Below, in pieces: positions 1 to 4,871 of a stretch of 6,032 nucleotides of DNA. The translations under genes and the position numbers were made by a program. Source of the stretch: Betaproteobacteria bacterium (GTDB taxonomy: Bacteria; Pseudomonadota; Gammaproteobacteria; Burkholderiales; CANMPU01). The notes beneath the pieces were generated by a model, which saw only the letters and a list, made by a program, of their open reading frames with translations, did not search any database and was not told where the DNA came from. The stretch lies in assembly GCA_947499755.1 (NCBI GenBank), contig CANMPU010000068.1:1-6032 (forward strand), given 5' to 3'. Positions within the stretch are counted from its first letter, which is position 1, and each line of letters opens with the position of its first letter.

Positions 1-100
1 GCTACAATTTAGCGATATAATCGTAACCGGCGTTGGGGATGAGAAAATGTTGCAAGCGCTCGCGCAACGAATCAAATATGGTCCTCGACCGGCGGTATAG
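1..100 (+). CDS. hemD: Uroporphyrinogen-III synthase, C-terminal end (partial, 5' end outside window)
   Basis: Only the last 32 codons are present, read from base 2 and ending at a TAG at 98-100. HemD cyclises hydroxymethylbilane to uroporphyrinogen III in the cytoplasm. The visible tail reads FSDIIVTGVGDEKMLQAL, which fits the final beta-strand and helix of HemD proteins, where a hydrophobic strand is followed by a small-residue turn and an 'amv.al'-like helix. The tail alone is weak evidence. The main support is position: hemX and hemY follow directly on the same strand, as in the hemC-hemD-hemX-hemY clusters of Beta- and Gammaproteobacteria. Here hemD and hemX are separate genes, whereas some betaproteobacteria carry a fused hemDX. 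Catalytic regions cannot be assessed. Confidence 0.7.
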   Translation, partial: LQFSDIIVTGVGDEKMLQALAQRIKYGPRPAV

Positions 101-207
101 TGTTTCCCAGCGGACGAATTTTACTTTTGTATTTAGAATAGATGCGCTAATAATGTTGCGGCCAGAACGATTTTTGCCGCTTAGTCAGTGAAGATTGAAC
201 GCTAGCT
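101..207 (+). other. hemD-hemX intergenic spacer, no assigned element
   Basis: This 107-base AT-richer gap separates the hemD stop from the hemX start. It contains a 5-bp inverted repeat, GCGGC at 158-162 and GCCGC at 176-180, with a 13-base loop that includes a T5 run. This is too weak, and has the T-run in the wrong place, for an intrinsic terminator. AT-rich stretches around 120-155 could hold a promoter, but I found no convincing -35/-10 pair. The gap is longer than expected inside a tight operon, so hemX-hemY may have some transcription of its own. Confidence 0.3.
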
Positions 208-1260
208 ATGATGAATTCAGACCAGAATCCGGAAATAAAAAGAGCGCAGCATGAAGCCTCACGGGCGCCTCACTTGAGAAATTACCTATTCATTTTCTTA
301 TTTGCGCTCATGGTTGTTGGATTAATGTGGCAGTGGTATGACAACCGTAATCAGATTCGTTCTTTGGAGCAGACGCTGGGAAAGCGTTTGAGTGAGGTCG
401 ACGTCCAAAATAGAGAAAGTCATATGATCGCCGCGGACTCAAAAAATTCGTTGCGCGAGGTCGAAACAAAATTGAGGGTGCTAGAGAACAAGGTTTTAGA
501 ATCACAGAATCAGCAGGTTGCGTTAGAAGCGCTGTACCAGGAGCTTTCGCGAAATCGTGACGAATGGGCGCTCGCCGATATAGAACAAATTCTACTGATC
601 GCAAGTCAACAGCTCGAGCTCGCCGGAAATGTTAGCGCCGCAATCGTGGCGTTGCAAATTGTAGATAATCGCCTGCAACGATTCGATCGACCGCAGTTAC
701 TGAAATTACGCAAAGCAGTTAACGACGATATCGATCACTTACGTAGACTACCGGTACCAGACACCGACGGCATCATATTTCGTCTGGATAATATTGCGGC
801 TTCTATCGAAACTTTGCCGTTAGCAATGGAAGTGAGGCCACGCGAGGAGACCGTTAGCAATACTCGCGCATCTGCCGGCGAAAATATGTGGGTAAGGTTA
901 ACTCGTGAAATCTGGCAAGAAATGAAACAAATCGTGCGCATCCAAAGCCTAGACAAACCTGAGGTACCGCTACTTTCGCCAGAGCAGGTGTTTTTCCTAC
1001 GCGAGAACGTGAGGTTAAGATTGTTGAGCGCGCGCCTCGCACTTTTTGCGCACGATGAAAAAAGCTTCAAGGCTGATCTAAGTGCAGTGCAAGATTGGCT
1101 AAAAAGATATTTCGATGCGAATAATACGTCTGTCCTCAATACCATCGTCGTCATTCGCGAGCTCAACGACAGCAATATTGACATAGAAATTCCCGACATA
1201 TCGGGTAGTTTAGACGCGACGCGCAATTATCGATTATCGCGTGGGAGGAGTCCATCGTGA
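208..1260 (+). CDS. hemX: HemX, membrane-anchored tetrapyrrole-biosynthesis-associated protein
   Basis: The 350-residue protein has the HemX family layout. A short charged cytoplasmic N-terminus is followed by one membrane segment at about residues 25-43 (NYLFIFLFALMVVGLMW), a long heptad-rich coiled coil at about 46-115, and a mostly helical periplasmic domain. Family landmarks include WALADIEQILLIASQQL (about 120-136) and LSPEQVFFLRENVRLRLLSA (about 257-276), then a WLKRYFD element at 298-304. Many databases label this family uroporphyrin-III C-methyltransferase, but no SAM-binding methyltransferase domain is visible here, so that enzymatic name should not be adopted; the role is not settled. 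An in-frame TGA at 196-198 restricts the start to the tandem ATGs at 208 and 211, and no good Shine-Dalgarno precedes them. hemD lies 107 bp upstream and hemY begins 27 bp downstream. Confidence 0.92.
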   Translation: MMNSDQNPEIKRAQHEASRAPHLRNYLFIFLFALMVVGLMWQWYDNRNQIRSLEQTLGKRLSEVDVQNRESHMIAADSKNSLREVETKLRVLENKVLESQNQQVALEALYQELSRNRDEWALADIEQILLIASQQLELAGNVSAAIVALQIVDNRLQRFDRPQLLKLRKAVNDDIDHLRRLPVPDTDGIIFRLDNIAASIETLPLAMEVRPREETVSNTRASAGENMWVRLTREIWQEMKQIVRIQSLDKPEVPLLSPEQVFFLRENVRLRLLSARLALFAHDEKSFKADLSAVQDWLKRYFDANNTSVLNTIVVIRELNDSNIDIEIPDISGSLDATRNYRLSRGRSPS

Positions 1261-1283
1261 TAACCACATCAAAATTGATCTAG
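1243..1283 (+). promoter_or_regulatory. Strong ribosome binding site plus possible 8-codon leader ORF before hemY
   Basis: The last codons of hemX contain GGGAGGAG (1243-1250), the best Shine-Dalgarno match in the window. It lies 38 bases from the hemY ATG, too far to serve it directly. Six bases after it is a GTG (1257-1259) that overlaps the hemX TGA as GTGA. That GTG opens an 8-codon frame (M/V-ITTSKLI) ending in TAG at 1281-1283, four bases before the hemY ATG and out of frame with it. The geometry suggests that ribosomes load at the hemX end, translate the short frame and reinitiate at hemY. Coupling is inference; only the motif and spacing are seen. Confidence 0.35.
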
Positions 1284-1287
1284 TAGT

Positions 1288-2496
1288 ATGAGAGCATTAT
1301 TTTGGAGCTTGGCGTTATTTTCGTTAGCTGTAGGTTTGGCGCTAGCGGCGCATTTTAATACTGGATATGCGTTATTGGTGTTACCCAAGCATCGCGTCGA
1401 ATTGTCGCTTAATTTTGTTGTCCTTGTTGTTATCTCAGCGGTTATTCTCGGCTATTGGCTGGTAAAAATCTCAGTCACTATGTTCAGCCTCTCATCTCGG
1501 GTTAGAGAATATCGATTGCGGCGGCGTAGCGAGAAGGGGCGCGGCGCTATGCTCGAATCGCTAAACGCATATTTTGAAGGTCGATTTGCAAAAGCGGAAA
1601 AAGCCGCGGCGCGCGCAATTCTCTTAGGCGAATCACCGTCTCTCAACGCTATTGTTGCAGCGCGCTGCGCGCATCAACTACGAGATTTTGCTAAGCGCGA
1701 TAGCTATTTATCAGTGGCAGAAACGCTAGCGATTCACGATTTTGACGCGAAATTAATTACAGAAGCCGAGTTACTGCTTGCGCAAAGGCGGCATCAAGAA
1801 GCAATCGCGGTTCTCGGCCGATTGAGCCATAAACATACGTCTGCACAGGTCTTAGAATTAAAAGCGCAACAGCAGGCCATGAACTGGGAGCAGGTATTGG
1901 TCTTAGCGGAGCAACTCGCAAAGCGAGATGTTTTGCCTGCGATAGAGGCGGAAAGAATTGTTCGCTTGGCACATATAGAATCGCTAAAACGTAAGGCGTA
2001 TGACGTTCATAGTTTAAGAGAGTATTGGGAAAAAATACCTGCCGCGCACAAGAGAGATAGCGACATAGCGTTTTTTGCGGCCGAAGGGTTTCTTGCGTTA
2101 AACGAAAATTCGACTGCGAGCACAATTATTGAGCAGAGCTTGGAAGAACAATGGGATTCTGAATTGGTAGGCATGTACGACCGCTGCCTCGTTGAGGATA
2201 CGTTGAAGCAGATTGAGTACGGTGAGAAGTGGCTTAAATTACATCCCTCAGACGCCATGTTACTTCTTGTTCTCGGCAAACTTTGTTTACGTCAGCAACT
2301 TTGGGGAAAAGCAGAAAGTTATTTAGACGCGAGCTTATCGATAGAGGCGAGCCACTCGGCGCATCTTGCGTTGGCTGACCTTTGCGCGAAACTGGGGAAG
2401 GGGGATCGAGTAAAACTGCACCAGGAGAAGAGTTTGGAGCTCACGTTAAAACAACTGAACGCGATATCGGGTGGGCGCCATAAACTAATTGTTTAG
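1288..2496 (+). CDS. hemY: HemY, membrane-anchored TPR-like protein of heme biosynthesis
   Basis: The 402-residue protein matches the proteobacterial HemY family in length and layout. Two N-terminal membrane helices lie at about residues 3-21 and 38-62, joined by the typical loop HFNTGYALLVLPKHRVELSL. A basic stretch (REYRLRRRSEKGR, about 73-85) follows, then a long array of helical TPR-like hairpins, starting with NAYFEGRFAKAEKAAARA at 93-110 and ending with repeats near 320-375. This is the coproporphyrin-cluster-independent proteobacterial HemY, not the Bacillus protoporphyrinogen oxidase of the same name. Its exact role is unproven; a scaffold or adaptor function for late heme synthesis at the inner membrane is plausible. 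The ATG start gives the family-typical N-terminus and a stop lies in frame just upstream (1276-1278), but no Shine-Dalgarno directly precedes it. The stop is 2 bp from the end of the convergent reductase gene. Confidence 0.92.
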   Translation: MRALFWSLALFSLAVGLALAAHFNTGYALLVLPKHRVELSLNFVVLVVISAVILGYWLVKISVTMFSLSSRVREYRLRRRSEKGRGAMLESLNAYFEGRFAKAEKAAARAILLGESPSLNAIVAARCAHQLRDFAKRDSYLSVAETLAIHDFDAKLITEAELLLAQRRHQEAIAVLGRLSHKHTSAQVLELKAQQQAMNWEQVLVLAEQLAKRDVLPAIEAERIVRLAHIESLKRKAYDVHSLREYWEKIPAAHKRDSDIAFFAAEGFLALNENSTASTIIEQSLEEQWDSELVGMYDRCLVEDTLKQIEYGEKWLKLHPSDAMLLLVLGKLCLRQQLWGKAESYLDASLSIEASHSAHLALADLCAKLGKGDRVKLHQEKSLELTLKQLNAISGGRHKLIV

Positions 2497-2498
2497 CG

Positions 2499-3179
2499 TT
2501 AGCCCGTGCATAGCGTATCGTGTGAAAAAACAAAGGAATCGGAAAAGAGATTCTCTGCGTCGAGAGCGCGATCTTGAATGAAATCCCTACGCGCCGCCTC
2601 CACCATCGCGGGTGTGCCACATACATAAACTTGATGCCCGCTTAAAGTCGCAAATGAGTCCATGACTGTTTTATGAACCAAGCCAGTGCGGCCTTGCCAC
2701 TGATCTGATATCTTTGGTTCAGACAGAACAGGAACGTATTTGAAATTTTGTTGTGTTCGTTGCCATTCCTCCACCAACGAGGAAAGGTAGAGATCAGTCT
2801 TTGAGCGCGCTCCCCAAAAGAGTACGAATTGCCGTCGTAGCCCCGTGTTAAACGCATATTCGATGATGCTCTTAACGGGGGCGAATCCCGTTCCACCGGC
2901 AACGAAAATTACTGGTTTGTCGCTATCCTCACGTATGAAAAAAGTTCCTAGTGGCCCACGTATCCTTAAAATATCGCGCTCTTTCATTTCATTAAAAACG
3001 TGATGCGAAAAATGGCCGTTATTAACACGTCGCATGTGAAATTGCAGAAGTGTATCGTCGTGTGGCGCGTTGGCCAAAGAAAGGCTGCGTTTCCGGCCGT
3101 CTTTGAGTAAAACATCGATATATTGTCCGGCAAGGAATACTAGACGTTCGTTAGCCGGAAGTCGGAGGGATATGCCCAT
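2499..3179 (-). CDS. C-terminal fragment of the split reductase: FAD- and NAD(P)-binding FNR-like domain
   Basis: This 226-residue frame opens at an ATG at 3177-3179, but family similarity continues upstream in the same frame to about 3209 (QTLTLLAPDV), so this ATG is internal to the original gene. The FAD-binding barrel shows AGQYIDVLLKDGRKRSLSLAN (about 17-37), with the flavin motif at RSLS (31-34), where the family normally has an aromatic residue at 33. GPLGTFF follows at 75-81. The nucleotide-binding fold shows VAGGTGFAPVKS (93-104) and a C-terminal VCGTPAMVEAARRDF (186-200). There is no Shine-Dalgarno before the ATG, so independent translation is doubtful. The TAA stop lies 2 bp from the hemY stop on the opposite strand. 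Confidence 0.75.
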   Translation of the reverse strand: MGISLRLPANERLVFLAGQYIDVLLKDGRKRSLSLANAPHDDTLLQFHMRRVNNGHFSHHVFNEMKERDILRIRGPLGTFFIREDSDKPVIFVAGGTGFAPVKSIIEYAFNTGLRRQFVLFWGARSKTDLYLSSLVEEWQRTQQNFKYVPVLSEPKISDQWQGRTGLVHKTVMDSFATLSGHQVYVCGTPAMVEAARRDFIQDRALDAENLFSDSFVFSHDTLCTG

Positions 3180-3529
3180 GACATCGGGGGCGAGCAGTGT
3201 GAGCGTCTGACACGTACGGGAAATGTTTTAATTTGAATACCTTTAATAGCATTCATATCGCGACATTCAATTTTTAGGTCACTTAGGGCCTTCGCTTGGC
3301 AAAACAAGGCCAAACCCGATGACTTCTCAGAACCTGATAGCGCGTTTTCTTGGTAGTTGCCGTAATTGACATTACCCGCCAAGATTTTACCTTTACACGA
3401 GCCACAGGCACCATCGCGGCAGCCGTAGGGCAAAATATAGCCTTCCCTTAGCGCAGCTTCCAATATAGATTCGTTATCACCGATCATGAATGAATGTTTG
3501 CTAGGAAAAATCGTCACCAGGTGGGGCAT
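3140..3529 (-). CDS. N-terminal fragment of the split reductase: plant-type [2Fe-2S] ferredoxin domain
   Basis: This 129-residue frame starts at the ATG at 3527-3529 and carries the iron-sulfur module. The cluster ligands are C37, C42, C45 and C77, in a C-x4-C-x2-C-x31-C arrangement within LPYGCRDGACGSCKGKIL and LALFCQAK, which is classic for plant-type ferredoxins. Residues 1-107 are collinear with the family. Residues 108-129 (from RRSHCSPP) are out-of-frame sequence created by the frameshift and overlap the start of the downstream frame by 40 bases. If translated as is, the product would be a small ferredoxin-like protein lacking the flavin domain. No clear Shine-Dalgarno precedes the start. 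It is divergent from the SDR gene. Confidence 0.75.
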   Translation of the reverse strand: MPHLVTIFPSKHSFMIGDNESILEAALREGYILPYGCRDGACGSCKGKILAGNVNYGNYQENALSGSEKSSGLALFCQAKALSDLKIECRDMNAIKGIQIKTFPVRVRRSHCSPPMSWAYPSDFRLTNV

Positions 3530-3598
3530 ACTGTTTGTGGGCTCGAGTAAGATAGAAACGCGTTAAAATTAGAGTGTAATTATTAACAGAAGGGTTTT
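3530..3598. promoter_or_regulatory. Divergent intergenic region between reductase and SDR genes
   Basis: The two flanking genes are transcribed away from each other, so this 69-bp AT-rich stretch should hold the start signals for both unless the SDR promoter is distal. AT-rich candidate -10 elements are seen (TAAAAT at 3564-3569 and TAATTA at 3577-3582 on the plus strand; TATCTT on the minus strand), but none has a good -35 partner at proper spacing. The promoter role rests on gene orientation, and exact boxes are not assigned. Confidence 0.4.
3588..3594 (+). promoter_or_regulatory. Ribosome binding site supporting the GTG start of the SDR gene
   Basis: AGAAGGG lies 4 bases before the GTG at 3599-3601. 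It supports the GTG as the true start, since the next residues (KRLLIIGCGDIG) place the dinucleotide-binding loop at the usual distance from the N-terminus. Confidence 0.5.
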
Positions 3599-4474
3599 GT
3601 GAAACGCTTACTAATAATAGGTTGTGGTGATATTGGGATGCGCATTGTACGAGCACTGCAATCCCGCTACAAAATATATGGTCTAACCCATACTCCGGCT
3701 AACCTGGAACATCTACGTTCTTGCGGGGTCACGCCGGTTTTAGGGAATTTGGACGATAAACATAGTTTAAAACTTTTGTCGGGAATCGCGGATGAAATTA
3801 TCCATTGCGCGCCACCCCCAAATTCCGGTCGGCAAGATAGTAGGACTAGACACTTGCTAGCTGCGCTCGGGAGAAATCTACCACGCCGATTGATTTATGT
3901 CAGTACCAGCGGTGTTTATGGGAATTGTCACGGGCAATTGATTGATGAAACGCGAATACAAAACATAAATACAGAGCGTGCCGCTCGGCGCGCAGATGCA
4001 GAGGCACAGCTAAGGAAATGGGGGAGGCGAAGTCGAGTGTGTGTTTGCATTTTGCGTGCTCCTGGAATATACGCCAAGGATAGACTGCCTTTACCTCGGC
4101 TCAAATTAGGAATACCGGTACTGATCCCGGCAGAAGATGTTTACTCTAACCACGTGCATGCAGATGACTTAGCGAGAATGGTCATTCACGCAATACGCTG
4201 GGGTCAATCGGGGAGGACGTACAATGCCAACGATGACACTAGACTAAAAATGGGCGACTATTTTGATATCGTTGCGGACCACTTCGATTTGCCGCGTCCG
4301 CCACGCATAACGTTACAGCAAGCAGAAATGCAAATTCCTAAGAATATGTTAACGTTCATGAGAGAGTCGAGGCGGATGTTAAACGGAAGGGTTAAACGAG
4401 AATTGCGACTGCGCTTAATGTATCCTACTGTCAGCGACGGTTTAGCTGGCATGGCGCGTGCCGATAACCATTAA
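3599..4474 (+). CDS. Atypical extended SDR, NAD(P)-dependent epimerase/dehydratase-like protein (YeeZ-like)
   Basis: The 291-residue protein starts with GTG. A Rossmann nucleotide-binding motif is at residues 8-13 (GCGDIG, G-x-G-x-x-G). After it come the SDR strand HCAPPP (69-74), the active-site-like strand YVSTSGVYG (100-108) and ILRAPGIYAKDR (151-162). NHVHADDLARMV (184-195) corresponds to the late extended-SDR motif around the substrate domain. The C-terminus has ESRRMLNGRVKRE and YPTVSDGL, recurrent in this atypical family. The canonical YxxxK catalytic motif is not intact: Y107 is followed at +4 by H111 (YGNCH), as is usual for YeeZ-like members, which are of unknown reaction. Substrate cannot be inferred. 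The gene diverges from the reductase and precedes cutA by 60 bp on the same strand, so it may be the first gene of a unit with cutA and dsbD. Confidence 0.85.
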   Translation: MKRLLIIGCGDIGMRIVRALQSRYKIYGLTHTPANLEHLRSCGVTPVLGNLDDKHSLKLLSGIADEIIHCAPPPNSGRQDSRTRHLLAALGRNLPRRLIYVSTSGVYGNCHGQLIDETRIQNINTERAARRADAEAQLRKWGRRSRVCVCILRAPGIYAKDRLPLPRLKLGIPVLIPAEDVYSNHVHADDLARMVIHAIRWGQSGRTYNANDDTRLKMGDYFDIVADHFDLPRPPRITLQQAEMQIPKNMLTFMRESRRMLNGRVKRELRLRLMYPTVSDGLAGMARADNH

Positions 4475-4534
4475 AAGTGCAAGATAACGCAGCATGAATA
4501 TTCTTATACATTAGCGCCGCGGTGCGCGGAGATT

Positions 4535-4852
4535 ATGGAAGCCTTGCTTATACTCACGAATTATCCGAATTACCAGGGGGCAAAAGATTTGGCCAATATG
4601 TTATTGGAAGCGAAGCTTGCCGCTTGCGTCAACATTATTCCTGAATGCGCATCGCTATATCGCTGGAAAGGCAAAATAGAAACTGGTAAAGAGTTTCCTG
4701 TGATCATAAAAACGCGCACTGATTTGTATCAGCAGGTTGAAAATGCGATTAAACAAGTACACCCCTACGAACTACCCGAAATTATTGCGGTCCCTATCAT
4801 TAAGGGTTTGTCCGAATATATCGTTTGGATATTAGAACAGACTAAAGAATAG
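4535..4852 (+). CDS. cutA: CutA1, divalent-cation tolerance protein
   Basis: The 105-residue protein is full length for CutA, a small trimeric, very stable cytoplasmic protein of PII-like fold linked to copper and other divalent-cation tolerance; its molecular role remains debated. Family landmarks appear in order: LLEAKLAACVNIIP (23-36, with the conserved ACVN), LYRWKGKIE (41-49), IIKT (57-60), HPYELPEIIAVPI (76-88) and a C-terminal W98. The ATG at 4535 gives the family-typical N-terminus. Its putative Shine-Dalgarno, GGAGA at 4528-4532, sits very close to the start. dsbD begins 1 or 19 bases downstream, a pairing known from E. coli and many proteobacteria that implies cotranscription. Confidence 0.95.
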   Translation: MEALLILTNYPNYQGAKDLANMLLEAKLAACVNIIPECASLYRWKGKIETGKEFPVIIKTRTDLYQQVENAIKQVHPYELPEIIAVPIIKGLSEYIVWILEQTKE

Positions 4853-4859
4853 AATGCTT

Positions 4860-4866
4860 AGGCGGA
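4860..4866 (+). promoter_or_regulatory. Ribosome binding site deciding the dsbD start
   Basis: AGGCGGA ends 5 bases before the ATG at 4872. It favours 4872 over the in-frame ATG at 4854, which has no Shine-Dalgarno and would add six residues (MLRRIY) before the signal peptide. Confidence 0.5.
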
Positions 4867-4871
4867 TATAC

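Larger units (their letters stand above)
2499..3529 (-). pseudogene. Ferredoxin/FAD/NAD(P) reductase gene, split by a one-base frameshift (family of CDP-6-deoxy-delta-3,4-glucoseen reductases)
   Basis: Two overlapping minus-strand frames together form one familiar enzyme: an N-terminal plant-type [2Fe-2S] domain followed by an FNR-like FAD and NAD(P)H-binding reductase. The first frame matches the family through FPVRV (codon GTC at 3209-3211) and then goes out of frame. The second frame matches from QTLTLLAPDVMGIS onward, its CAG codon sharing base 3209 with that GTC. One missing base (a second G on the plus strand at 3209) explains the break. Restoring it gives 343 residues, about the usual family length. 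No other stop or frameshift is seen, so this is either a recent mutation or a base-calling error. No canonical -1 slippery heptamer lies at the junction. The family transfers electrons from NAD(P)H through FAD to the iron-sulfur cluster; the natural partner is generally unknown and the sugar-reductase name is only by homology. Confidence 0.85.

Noticed and set aside
158..180. GCGGC/GCCGC inverted repeat after hemD considered as an intrinsic terminator
   Set aside because: The stem is only 5 bp with a 13-base loop, and the T-run is inside the loop rather than after the stem.
308..604. Open minus-strand frame of 98 codons inside hemX, and a similar one at 735-1226
   Set aside because: They are antisense to a well-supported hemX, have no recognisable domain and no start signal; their composition is that of an antisense shadow.
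208..1260. Uroporphyrin-III C-methyltransferase activity for HemX
   Set aside because: No SAM-binding methyltransferase domain is visible; the label is a carry-over from database naming.
1757..2279. Overlapping minus-strand open frames inside hemY
   Set aside because: The hemY frame has a coherent family match throughout; these frames have no domains and overlap each other.
3195..3240. Programmed -1 frameshifting at the reductase break
   Set aside because: No X-XXY-YYZ heptamer is in frame at the junction. The C5 run just downstream is past the point where the second frame already matches the family.
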